Part shown: in pieces, positions 55,143 through 63,826 of the stretch
How the letters are laid out: every line of letters begins with the position of its first letter
Numbering within the stretch: position 1 is the stretch's first letter
NCBI RefSeq assembly: GCF_000238315.3
Contig: NZ_CP011924.1
Location: 1,652,501 to 1,716,500 of the forward strand
DNA: 64,000 nt
Direction: 5' to 3'
Source: Pseudoalteromonas piscicida
GTDB taxonomy: Bacteria; Pseudomonadota; Gammaproteobacteria; Enterobacterales; Alteromonadaceae
The notes under the pieces: model-generated
Seen by the model: the letters and a program-made list of their open reading frames with translations, nothing else
The model's database searches: none
What the model was told of the DNA's origin: nothing
Translations under genes and position numbers: made by a program

Positions 55143-55213
55143 CTTAGCTACTAACTTCAATAGCTAAGATTCTCTTAGTATAGCGCCCTCATTGGTACTA
55201 AGGAATACTTAGT
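55143..55213. promoter_or_regulatory. Palindromic operators upstream of the Xre gene
   Basis: Two inverted repeats sit in the leader: CTTAGCTA (55143-55150) with TAGCTAAG (55161-55168), ten-base spacer, and ACTAAG (55197-55202) with CTTAGT (55208-55213), five-base spacer. All share the half-site CTTAG. Location seven bases upstream of the start codon and beyond fits autorepression. Confidence 0.6.
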
Positions 55214-55299
55214 TAAGATCTAACGTGCCACATTTTCTTTTCTGCTTTCTAATATTGATTCAGAGCTGAATATGCATGCATCGAATGAGAAGAGCACCA

Positions 55300-56013
55300 C
55301 TAAATATAATGCCTGTCTGGTAGTACTGGCATATCCACATAATGACAAAACTCAGAGTTAACTCTGCCAACTAGTTTAAAAACGTCACCTTCCAACTCAT
55401 AAAAGTCTCTTCTTGGAAGAAACTCAATTTCTATGCCTACAGTAGCAAGTAGCTCTTTCACTTTCTGTTGATGTGGCTTGTATTTAAAAGACCCTTGGCT
55501 CAGGTCTACAACCTTGCTGTTGCTGTCCTTTACCACTGCATCAAGTTGGTTCAGAAAGTTTATGTAGCTTTCAGATGGAGTTAACACTCCCTCTCTAGAT
55601 TCTGGAAAGATCAAATTGTAAAATTTGAATGAGTTAATCGCTTTTGGTGATAATCGAAGAGTATTCGATGCTTCTGTAGAAAGAAATCCTTTAAATAATT
55701 GATAGTGAGCTAAATGATTTGAGAATTTTGCTGTCTCTTGATGGCTTATATAGCTATGTAACGCAATATAAATACCATATACAGTAGCAACACCAAGGCT
55801 AACCGAAAACCCTATCTCCAAAGCTTTAATTGATGATGCGAAAATAGAAGCAAAATTCTGGGTGCAGGTATTGCTCAAACAAAAATCCATGTTACCTACA
55901 TTGTTACTACGAAAAGTTGCTATGTAAAATACGATAGAAACAATCAAGCTAAGTAAAAAAGGGAACATACTAAAACACCAAAACTTAGTTTTTAGCTCAT
56001 TAACTTTTATCAT
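55300..56013 (-). CDS. Two-TM retron effector (Ec48-like)
   Basis: A 237-aa protein with two membrane helices (about 14-32, SMFPFLLSLIVSIVFYIA, and about 70-88, FSVSLGVATVYGIYIALH), a Cys pair between them, and a soluble C-terminal domain (HLAHYQLFKGFL...). It overlaps the RT gene by 14 bases. Membrane effectors of this layout belong to Ec48-type retrons, in which the effector depolarises the membrane on phage infection. My identification is by architecture and memory of the family. Confidence 0.7.
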   Translation of the reverse strand: MIKVNELKTKFWCFSMFPFLLSLIVSIVFYIATFRSNNVGNMDFCLSNTCTQNFASIFASSIKALEIGFSVSLGVATVYGIYIALHSYISHQETAKFSNHLAHYQLFKGFLSTEASNTLRLSPKAINSFKFYNLIFPESREGVLTPSESYINFLNQLDAVVKDSNSKVVDLSQGSFKYKPHQQKVKELLATVGIEIEFLPRRDFYELEGDVFKLVGRVNSEFCHYVDMPVLPDRHYI

Positions 56014-57268
56014 AATTAGGAAACACTTTTTTTAGTCTAGGACGTAATTTATTGACATAGTTAGGATAAGATTTAGCAATAAGGTTTAATCGCTCTTGAG
56101 CTCTATAAAACCTTTTATAAAACCAGTAGTTATCACCTTTCTTCTCATAATCTCGCTCTAACGTTGAAATCATGACCTTGATTCGTTTTAAATCTTTCTT
56201 TGACGGCTTTGGGTGCACTTTTAATAACCGTTCAGTTAACTTTTTATGTTGATTATGTCCCACTCGCTTTAGCTTATTGACTCTTCCCATACAGCGATTG
56301 TAGTCTTGTCGATACGCATGAGTCGTTCTAAATTTCGGTTCAGACGCAAGACGTTCAACATTTTTAACTGAAGCTCGAATTCTAGAAATTTCATCCGCAG
56401 GCAAGCGAGGTTCTTGAAACGAAATTCTGAGCCCATGAACCAATAATGGACCTTCAGAAACCCTAAAAACGTTAGTTTTTTCAACATTCACTGGCAAATC
56501 TTTTTCATGAAGCATATCTATGACGAGGCTTTTTACATAAGAAAAATCGTAGTCTCTATCCATCGAAGAAATTGTAATATCGTCAACCAACCTGGTATAT
56601 ACCAAGCCTTTGCGCTTTACTCTCCTCACAACATCAGGTTCTACGTCAAACAGACATAACGAAGCAATATAACTAGAAGTTAGGGCTCCTTGAACAACAA
56701 AGTCTTTGTAACAGCAAAGTTCCGCTAAGCAGTTTGATACATCATCAGGATACTTAAAAAAACTGGTAAATATTTCAACAACATGATCAATGTGAATATT
56801 ATTGAAAAAGTCCTGCACATCGACTTTCAGGATACTACTACGTAGACAATGATTTTTTACGCAAGCTACGTAGTCCTTATGTTCCAGCTCTCCATGCAAA
56901 AGATGCTGATTTGGGATCGAACCATAAATGAAACTCGGCCAGCGTATTATCGCACCACTTTTTGGATTAAAAATACGGTTGTTTATACGCCGCTGAACTT
57001 TTCTTAGTGTTCGATGGGGGTTATAGACAATCCTTACACCACCAGAAGACTTCGGCACTTCTGACTTTACATACCTATCATCACCAAGTTGGCTAATCTC
57101 ATCCAATTCGGACTCATTTATATCCAGCGCCAAGCATAAGTTTTTGATAGAGCTTATAGAGTTCCCTGAATCTTTATCATAGTAGTCAATTAATTCCATG
57201 TTTTCGCTTCTTACTAGTAGGCTAGGCCTGCCCATACTGTAGGATGAATCGAGGAATACCTTATCCAT
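56000..57268 (-). CDS. Retron-type reverse transcriptase
   Basis: A 422-aa reverse transcriptase, with catalytic residues D150 (SILKVDVQDFFNNIH) and D229-D230 in RLVDDITIS, plus QGALTSSYIASL (domain 4). A basic helical C-terminal region follows (KLTERLLKVHPKPSKKDLKRIKV), as in retron RTs. The reported start MDKVFLDSSY has no Shine-Dalgarno and sits inside an inverted repeat; ATG at 57199 (MELIDYYDKDS), 23 codons in, is an alternative. It overlaps the effector gene, in the retron cassette order RNA-RT-effector. Confidence 0.85.
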   Translation of the reverse strand: MDKVFLDSSYSMGRPSLLVRSENMELIDYYDKDSGNSISSIKNLCLALDINESELDEISQLGDDRYVKSEVPKSSGGVRIVYNPHRTLRKVQRRINNRIFNPKSGAIIRWPSFIYGSIPNQHLLHGELEHKDYVACVKNHCLRSSILKVDVQDFFNNIHIDHVVEIFTSFFKYPDDVSNCLAELCCYKDFVVQGALTSSYIASLCLFDVEPDVVRRVKRKGLVYTRLVDDITISSMDRDYDFSYVKSLVIDMLHEKDLPVNVEKTNVFRVSEGPLLVHGLRISFQEPRLPADEISRIRASVKNVERLASEPKFRTTHAYRQDYNRCMGRVNKLKRVGHNQHKKLTERLLKVHPKPSKKDLKRIKVMISTLERDYEKKGDNYWFYKRFYRAQERLNLIAKSYPNYVNKLRPRLKKVFPNYDKS

Positions 57269-57461
57269 CGAATTGACTTTGAGTACGCCATTCCTCGAAA
57301 CGGCCTAGCCTAGACGTCAACCTCTACTCTGGGTTTGAGTGGGAAAGTGTCGGGCTCCCTCGGACGAGTTCGTTTTTTAACGAACGCCTGCAATTCACAG
57401 GCTATATCCTCAAAATCTTCTATCTATTTCAATGGGTAAAGGACAAGCGATACGCTTGCGT
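57200..57461 (-). ncRNA. Putative retron msr-msd RNA
   Basis: Starting from the promoter, the RNA contains: a 5' hairpin GATACG-CAA-GCGTATC; a1-like segment GATTTTGAGGA (57407-57417); AGC (57401-57403), a candidate branching guanosine site; msr hairpins GCCTG...CAGGC (57386-57402) and GTTCGTT...AACGAAC (57368-57385); then a long msd-like region. TACTCAAAGTC (57275-57285) can pair with a1 over 10 of 11 bases (one wobble). Two further inverted repeats (57302-57312 with 57218-57228; 57290-57298 with 57249-57257) give a second possible stem overlapping the RT start. Exact 3' end is unclear. Confidence 0.55.
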
Positions 57462-57467
57462 ATCTAA

Positions 57468-57496
57468 AAATTAGACCGTGAAAACACTGTCGTCAA
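57468..57496 (-). promoter_or_regulatory. Retron promoter
   Basis: -35 TTGACG (57491-57496), 17-base spacer, -10 TAATTT (57468-57473), predicting transcription start near 57461, right before the putative ncRNA. Confidence 0.65.
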
Positions 57497-57549
57497 CAAA
57501 AAGATTAAATATAATTTCACTTCTTCAACAACTGCACAAACGGCACTTT

Positions 57550-57940
57550 TTTACAAAAATGAACCTCAATGAACGAGCCTTTATCATGAGGCCCATTGGA
57601 TTTAAACTATGAATAAGGTACTACTTAAAACAAAACGAACTCTCGCTTTCAAACGCCAGTAATATTTTTACCACACAAACAACATACGATGGATCGAAGA
57701 GCTGCTAAAAACTGCTCGAAAAAGCAATAGATAGCTTTAATCTAACGATTTGAATAAACGATACGTATTGGCTAGAACAGAAGTTTTGAATCATTACTAT
57801 GGCGAGCCACTGCAATATGGAAACACTAACTAATTTAATGAAGAACATACTATTGTTTCAATGAGTAAAGAATGCGCTTTTTACTTGAAGAGATTAGGAA
57901 TCAGTATGTTTTAGTATAGTTTTAAGTGCTATTAATAAAA
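57550..57940. other. AT-rich stretch between retron and ffs
   Basis: About 390 bases with no gene, repeat or RNA that I can recognise. It may hold the edge of the inserted defence island. Confidence 0.4.
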
Positions 57941-57974
57941 CTTACACTTCAAACAACAACAAGTATGGAGGTTT

Positions 57975-58100
57975 GGGTGGCAGTCTTACCAGCCACATCC
58001 CGGCACACAAATCATACGCTGTGGCTGCTTCGTTCCCGACCTGACCAGATTCACGTACTATTGTTGCGAGAGGACCAATAAGACTACCATTGAGGGCCTT
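57975..58100 (-). ncRNA. ffs: 4.5S RNA (SRP RNA)
   Basis: The minus strand contains the conserved SRP RNA core CUGGUCAGGUCGGGAACGAAGCAGC and GUGUGCCGGGAUGUGGCUGG in order, forming the tetraloop hairpin bound by Ffh. The closing stem pairs GGTAGTCTTA (near 58088) with TAAGACTGCC (near 57985). Ends are set within about 15 bases. Confidence 0.92.
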
Positions 58101-58116
58101 GTTTGGCGCGGGATGA

Positions 58117-58145
58117 ATTATCTCGAAGATTGCAGGGGGATGCAA
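58117..58145 (-). promoter_or_regulatory. ffs promoter
   Basis: TTGCAT (58140-58145), 17-base spacer, GATAAT (58117-58122); start of transcription near 58109. Confidence 0.7.
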
Positions 58146-58226
58146 GGGAAAAGTCAAAAAGCTTGGCTAACTGGGTGATGTTTAAACAGTTTGCCAAGCT
58201 TTTGTGGATTTTATGAGGCTGTGTGC

Positions 58227-59105
58227 TTATTTGTTCAACGCAATTTTGATTTCTTCTAGGCGCTTTTTCACTTTCTTCATGTTTTCAGGGCCCATTCTTA
58301 AAAACTGTTTTTGCGCCGGAGAAAGTTGCTCCCATTCTGCATAAGCATATTTATAGGTAACTGAGTCTTTTACCAAAGGCAGTGCAGTGTCTGGAATGGG
58401 TGTTGCCAACAACTCGTCGATTGCATCCGTTAACGTGCCGTTGAATGCATCTCCTTCGTAGCCTATTTCTTCGTATGCTTCTTCAAATAATGGTTTGTAT
58501 TGGTCATATAGTCTAACCACTTGCGCGGTACTCATGGTGTCGAACATGGCGACATAAGGTGTGTAACGCTCGTAGCTGTTAGGATCGGTAATAATAATGT
58601 CGTCATCAATTACGCTAAAGCCATCTTGCGGCTTCACCACTGGTGCGTGGTTTTCTGCCACTTTACCCTTTGCTAGGTTATCTACATAAACTACCGTGCG
58701 GCGGATCACGTCATCGTCTGCCAGCAATTTTACCGCTTGATTAGAAAGATAATTCGATACCGCTTCTTTAATTTCGGTATCACTTTGTGAAAGCGGTGGT
58801 AGTGTTACTTCAGGTTCTACCGGTTCTACTTGCTCTGGCTCGATTTGCTCTCGTTGCGGTGGCAAGGTTACTTCAGGTTCAACCACTTGCTCAGGTGGTG
58901 TTTCTCTTGCGGTATTGACCAGTGGCGTTTCTGTTTGTTCAGGCACAACAATATCTTGTTTTACCTTTTGGTTTTCCGTCGATGGAGTGTCTTTTTGTGC
59001 TAGCACAAACACAGCCACAATAATCAACGCTAGTACAACTACTGCGGCAAATAACAACTGGCTGTTAGAAGGCCTTTTATTACCTTCTTGATGGTTCTCT
59101 GACAT
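58227..59105 (-). CDS. DUF3014 family membrane-anchored protein
   Basis: A 292-aa protein with one N-terminal membrane helix (LLFAAVVVLALIIVAVFVLA), a proline/glutamate/valine-rich linker (~40-105, several EVTLPP and EQVEPVE phrases) and a conserved C-terminal domain (LSNQAVKLLADDDVIRRTVVYVDNLAKGKV through YAEWEQLSPAQKQFLRMGPENMKKVKKRL) of DUF3014 type. Function unknown. Confidence 0.82.
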   Translation of the reverse strand: MSENHQEGNKRPSNSQLLFAAVVVLALIIVAVFVLAQKDTPSTENQKVKQDIVVPEQTETPLVNTARETPPEQVVEPEVTLPPQREQIEPEQVEPVEPEVTLPPLSQSDTEIKEAVSNYLSNQAVKLLADDDVIRRTVVYVDNLAKGKVAENHAPVVKPQDGFSVIDDDIIITDPNSYERYTPYVAMFDTMSTAQVVRLYDQYKPLFEEAYEEIGYEGDAFNGTLTDAIDELLATPIPDTALPLVKDSVTYKYAYAEWEQLSPAQKQFLRMGPENMKKVKKRLEEIKIALNK

Positions 59106-59659
59106 GGGGACTCCCTCTTCGTCATTGTTGATACGCGTTAATGTAAAACTATCACCAAATACTTGACTAATAACTTAATGCGCGCTGAAACCCTAAAAAA
59201 ATGCGTTGTGGTGCAAACTCTGGCTACACCTTGTTCAAACATTTGATCTGAATAAAAATACTTGAGCACAGAACTTAAGTTCAGTACATTGAAGTTAAGC
59301 TAAATTGCCACTTTATTAAATACAAAATCGCGCCAATTAGCGACTAAATTAAACCACTAGTTTGTTAAAATTTGTTTGTGCCACCATAGCGCTTTAGTGC
59401 TTAAATTTCAAAATAATAGCCTAATATGTTGCGTGGGTATGTGCACTCAGACAACTTGGGTTTTAGCTAGGTTCAACTAGAATAAATAATACAACCGATA
59501 AGCGGCTTAAGGGCAAAATGGCACTTTACTACTAAAAATAACGCATTTACTGGAGTTATCAACTCTTTGCACCTAAAGCATTACAACATCAATAAAGATA
59601 AATAACGCATAAAAAGACCAAATTTAAATTAATAAAATTTAACAGCAGGATGGCCTCTT
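59106..59659. other. Intergenic region
   Basis: About 550 AT-rich bases between the divergent DUF3014 and patatin genes; promoters of both lie here. No gene, RNA or repeat recognised. Confidence 0.4.
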
Positions 59660-60799
59660 TTGAGAAAGCACAGAACGAGTGATAAAAAAATTGCCTTACT
59701 ACTGACTGGAGGTGGTGCAAGGGCCGCTTATCAAGTTGGGGTATTAAAGGCGCTTGCGCAAAGTATGCCTCGTACTTCTCCCCTCCCTTTTGAGATCATT
59801 ACTGGTACCTCTGCCGGCGCAATTAACTCGGCGGGAATTGCCTGTTACGCATCTTGTTTTCACCTTGCGGTGAAAAAAGTGGAATATATTTGGAAGAACT
59901 TTAGCACCGACATGGTGTACAAAAGCTCGTTTACTGGTGCATACGGCCATTTATTTGCCAATATGATGCGCAGCTTTCAAGCGCAGTACCTGAATCAGCC
60001 ACCAGCCAGCTTGTTAAATAACTCGCCGCTTCGAAAGCTGCTGGCCAATGTGCTTGATTTAAATCGCATCGATCACAATCTGCACCGCCATTATCTTGAT
60101 GCCATCGCGATTACGGTTTCGAGCTATTCTACTGGTAAATCAGTGGCGTTTTATCAGGCGAACAATGCTGAACCTTGGCAGCACTCAAAGCGCGAAGGTG
60201 TTCCGGGCACGATTTCGCTCGACTTACTCATGGCAAGTTCGGCTATACCTATGGTGTTTCCAAGCGTGCGCGTTAAGCATCATTACTATGGTGATGGCTC
60301 TATCCACCAGCTCTCCCCGCTTAGCCCTGCCATTCATTTAGGTGCGGATAAAATCTTTGTGATCGGTGTTGAGCAGCCTAAACTACCACAGCCGCTCGGT
60401 TATGAGCCGCATTTTCCGGGAATGTCTGTGGTCGCCGGTCACCTGCTAGACAGTGTGTTTAGCGATACCTTGAATTCAGACATCGAACGGCTCGACCGCG
60501 TCAACCGTACGGTAAGCTTGCTACCGGCCAGAGAAAAGCACAAAGAACTTAGGCGAGTAGATCATATGCTCATCAAGCCAACGGTTAATTTTAATGAAGT
60601 CGCAGATCATTATTACGAAGATATGCCGTTGGCAATCAAGCTGTTACTCAGAACCATGGGGGTTAAAAAGCATTCTCCGTCGAGTTTAACGAGTTACTTG
60701 CTGTTTGAGCGTACTTATACACAAAAACTCATTGAGCTTGGATTTGAAGACGGCATGAACCGCTTGGACGAAATGAGAGAGTTTTTGGAACTCAAGTAA
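59660..60799 (+). CDS. Patatin-like phospholipase
   Basis: A 379-aa patatin-family lipid acyl hydrolase: GGGARAAYQVGVL (oxyanion hole, 17-29), nucleophile Ser51 in GTSAG and catalytic Asp212 in GDGS. No signal peptide, so a cytoplasmic enzyme. Starts at TTG (59660) with GCAGGA nine bases upstream; there is no in-frame ATG near the conserved N-terminus. Confidence 0.88.
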   Translation: MRKHRTSDKKIALLLTGGGARAAYQVGVLKALAQSMPRTSPLPFEIITGTSAGAINSAGIACYASCFHLAVKKVEYIWKNFSTDMVYKSSFTGAYGHLFANMMRSFQAQYLNQPPASLLNNSPLRKLLANVLDLNRIDHNLHRHYLDAIAITVSSYSTGKSVAFYQANNAEPWQHSKREGVPGTISLDLLMASSAIPMVFPSVRVKHHYYGDGSIHQLSPLSPAIHLGADKIFVIGVEQPKLPQPLGYEPHFPGMSVVAGHLLDSVFSDTLNSDIERLDRVNRTVSLLPAREKHKELRRVDHMLIKPTVNFNEVADHYYEDMPLAIKLLLRTMGVKKHSPSSLTSYLLFERTYTQKLIELGFEDGMNRLDEMREFLELK

Positions 60800-60832
60800 G
60801 ATTTACAAAAATAAAAATAGGTAGTGAAAAAG

Positions 60833-62011
60833 ATGTATAAACCTACTATAAGCGCACTTCTGCTTATCGCACTTGGGTCAATTTCATTTAGCGCACAAAG
60901 CCAAACGTTCGACGTTGTTCAAATCATCCAAAATAACACTGCTGGGTTTAGCGGCTTAGATAATCCAAGGCAGCTGCGTTTTAATCGCCAAGGTACGCAG
61001 GGCGTTGCAGTAAGTGGCGACGATAACGCAGTGGTTACATTTACGCTTGATGCACATAAGCAGCTAGTCCAAGATCAACTCTTTCAATCGAGCGACGCGC
61101 ATCCACTTTTACTGACTGGCGCATCCGATGCGGTATTCGTAAATAGCAATCTCATTCTTAACACTAGCTTTTACGATGGTGCATTAAATGTGTTTGCAAA
61201 AGATAAAACGGGTAAGTTTAACCTTGTGCAAACCTTTTCTGACGAAGTGTCTTACAAAGTGGTGTTTGATCCAACCAAAAATGCCTCAGCTCATGACACC
61301 CTTAGCTTGTTTGCACCTTGGAAAATTAGCTTAAGTGGCGACAAGCGCTATGCATTTGTCCCAAGTTATAAAAGCAATACGGTCACTGCTTTTAGGATCA
61401 CTCCTACAAACAGCGTGACTTGGCTCGGCCCTATTGATAGCGCTGAGCAAACTGACATGGGTGGGCCTGTGGATGTGCTAGTAAGTAAAGAGGCTAACGC
61501 GCTTATCGTCGCAGGTTATGAAGACGATGCCATTACGCTGTGCCAACAGACAAAAGATACTTATACTGTTAAGCAGCGCATCGTTAAAAACGACACTAAC
61601 CTGCTCGCGCTCAGTAAACCACAAGCCTTGGTTGCAAGCTCAGATTTCACTGTTTTTTATGTTGCAGCGGCGGGCAGTAACAGCATTTTAGCCTTTGAGC
61701 GTCAACAAAACGGCCAATATCATTTGCTCCAGACCATTGATGCAAACCAAGTTGGCAAGCCACTTAACGGTGTCTCCACCTTGTTACTTGCTGCTGATGG
61801 CAAAAGGTTGTTCGCAGCCTCTGAGAGTAGCTCTGGTATTGCAGAGTTTAGCGTTACCGCAACGGGCAAGCTCACACATATCGCAACTTTTGATGATTTG
61901 ACCAATCCCTTAGCCAATATATCAGCCTTGGCTTTTGTGACTGACGCAAATCATTTAGCCGTATCTCTTGCAAAACAAGATACCATCAAAATACTCAAAA
62001 TAAGGAAGTAG
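60833..62011 (+). CDS. Exported beta-propeller protein (lactonase/YncE-like)
   Basis: A 392-aa exported protein with signal peptide (MYKPTISALLLIALGSISFSAQS) and repeating beta-propeller strands of the pattern VSKEANALIVAGYEDDAITLCQQ, LALSKPQALVASSDFTVFYVAAAGSNSILAFERQ. Resembles 6-phosphogluconolactonase/YncE-type propellers without assignable activity. ATG at 60833 has AGG ten bases upstream; GTG at 60824 is an alternative. Confidence 0.75.
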   Translation: MYKPTISALLLIALGSISFSAQSQTFDVVQIIQNNTAGFSGLDNPRQLRFNRQGTQGVAVSGDDNAVVTFTLDAHKQLVQDQLFQSSDAHPLLLTGASDAVFVNSNLILNTSFYDGALNVFAKDKTGKFNLVQTFSDEVSYKVVFDPTKNASAHDTLSLFAPWKISLSGDKRYAFVPSYKSNTVTAFRITPTNSVTWLGPIDSAEQTDMGGPVDVLVSKEANALIVAGYEDDAITLCQQTKDTYTVKQRIVKNDTNLLALSKPQALVASSDFTVFYVAAAGSNSILAFERQQNGQYHLLQTIDANQVGKPLNGVSTLLLAADGKRLFAASESSSGIAEFSVTATGKLTHIATFDDLTNPLANISALAFVTDANHLAVSLAKQDTIKILKIRK

Positions 62012-62017
62012 TAACGC

Positions 62018-62599
62018 ATGTGGCCAACTGATAAACCACTGATAGGACACCATGTTACCCTTGAACCATTATCAACAACCCATATTAATGCCCTGCAACA
62101 GGCAGTAAAAGATGGTGAAGCATGGAAGCTTTGGTATGCCAATGTCCCCACCCCAGACGATATGGAGCGCTATGTTAACACTGCGATAAGCCAAGCATCT
62201 GAAGGCAACCTTGCGTATGCGGTAAGGCTAAATAGCAGTAACGAAATCGTGGGAACCACCCGCTATTACAATGCAGATATAGCCAATCGCCGTGCCATGC
62301 TAGGCTATACTTGGTACAGCGATAAAATGCGTCGAACAGCGGTTAACACGGAGTGTAAGTTTTTGCTGTTACAGCAACTTTTTGAAGATTTTGACGCCAT
62401 TGCCGTAGAGTTTAGAACCCACTTTTTTAATCATGCCTCTCGCAATGCCATTGAGCGGCTTGGTGCCAAACTCGATGGTATCTTGCGCAGCCACCAGTTC
62501 GGTAGAAACGGCGAGCTAAGAGACACCGTTGTGTATTCGATTATCGCCTCAGAATGGCCCACCGTTAAGCAGCATTTATTGAGCAAGCTCGACAGGTAG
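62018..62599 (+). CDS. RimJ/RimL-type GNAT acetyltransferase
   Basis: A 193-aa GNAT: LIGHHVTLEPLSTTHINALQQAV, NEIVGTTRYYNAD, MLGYTWYSDKMRRTAVNTECKFLLLQQLF and VEFRTHFFNHASRNAIERLGAKLDGILR are the standard order of this subfamily. Six bases after the previous stop, likely co-transcribed. Confidence 0.85.
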   Translation: MWPTDKPLIGHHVTLEPLSTTHINALQQAVKDGEAWKLWYANVPTPDDMERYVNTAISQASEGNLAYAVRLNSSNEIVGTTRYYNADIANRRAMLGYTWYSDKMRRTAVNTECKFLLLQQLFEDFDAIAVEFRTHFFNHASRNAIERLGAKLDGILRSHQFGRNGELRDTVVYSIIASEWPTVKQHLLSKLDR

Positions 62600-62612
62600 T
62601 AAAAGCATAAAA

Positions 62613-63815
62613 GATCGCAGGGTGAACCTGCTCCTACTCTGTGTTGTAGGAGATGCTTTACGCAGCGAGCAGTAACAACAAAAACAGCGCACAAGATCGC
62701 AGGGTGAACCTGCTCCTACTCTGTGTTGTAGGAGATGCTTTACGCAGCGAGCAGTAACAACAAAAACAGCGCACAAGATCGCAGGGTGAACCTGCTCCTA
62801 CTCTGTGTTGTAGGAGATGCTTTACGCAGCGAGCAGTAACAACAAAAACAGCGCACAAGATCGCAGGGTGAACCTGCTCCTACTCTGTGTTGTAGGAGAT
62901 GCTTTACGCAGCGAGCAGTAACAACAAAAACAGCGCACAAGATCGCAGGGTGAACCTGCTCCTACTCTGTGTTGTAGGAGATGCTTTACGCAGCGAGCAG
63001 TAACAACAAAAACAGCGCACAAGATCGCAGGGTGAACCTGCTCCTACTCTGTGTTGTAGGAGATGCTTTACGCAGCGAGCAGTAACAACAAAAACAGCGC
63101 ACAAGATCGCAGGGTGAACCTGCTCCTACTCTGTGTTGTAGGAGATGCTTTACGCAGCGAGCAGTAACAACAAAAACAGCGCACAAGATCGCAGGGTGAA
63201 CCTGCTCCTACTCTGTGTTGTAGGAGATGCTTTACGCAGCGAGCAGTAACAACAAAAACAGCGCACAAGATCGCAGGGTGAACCTGCTCCTACTCTGTGT
63301 TGTAGGAGATGCTTTACGCAGCGAGCAGTAACAACAAAAACAGCGCACAAGATCGCAGGGTGAACCTGCTCCTACTCTGTGTTGTAGGAGATGCTTTACG
63401 CAGCGAGCAGTAACAACAAAAACAGCGCACAAGATCGCAGGGTGAACCTGCTCCTACTCTGTGTTGTAGGAGATGCTTTACGCAGCGAGCAGTAACAACA
63501 AAAACAGCGCACAAGATCGCAGGGTGAACCTGCTCCTACTCTGTGTTGTAGGAGATGCTTTACGCAGCGAGCAGTAACAACAAAAACAGCGCACAAGATC
63601 GCAGGGTGAACCTGCTCCTACTCTGTGTTGTAGGAGATGCTTTACGCAGCGAGCAGTAACAACAAAAACAGCGCACAAGATCGCAGGGTGAACCTGCTCC
63701 TACTCTGTGTTGTAGGAGATGCTTTACGCAGCGAGCAGTAACAACAAAAACAGCGCACAAGATCGCAGGGTGAACAAGCTCCTACTTTGTGTTGTAGGAG
63801 ATGCTTTACGCGGCG
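62613..63815. repeat. 15-copy tandem array of an 82-bp REP-like unit
   Basis: Units start at 62613 and every 82 bases up to 63761 (15 units). Each begins GATCGCAGGGTGAAC and contains the hairpin CTCCTAC-TCTGTGTT-GTAGGAG, then ATGCTTTACGCAGCGAGCAG and an A-rich spacer. Units 1-14 look identical; the last differs (GAACAAGCTCC, ACTTTG) and ends GCGGCGATC, which can pair with its GATCGC start, showing the complete ancestral REP hairpin. Not a CRISPR: spacers are identical. The open frames found in it are artefacts of the repetition. Confidence 0.95.
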
Positions 63816-63826
63816 ATCTGTATAGC

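Noticed and set aside
57942..58157. 71-aa minus-strand ORF
   Set aside because: It lies over the 4.5S RNA gene and has no protein-like features.
62694..63760. Series of identical 66-aa minus-strand ORFs
   Set aside because: They are the same frame read through each 82-bp repeat; no ribosome-binding sites, and the repeat is a REP-like hairpin.
62613..63815. CRISPR array
   Set aside because: The whole 82-bp unit is repeated without unique spacers, and no cas gene is near.
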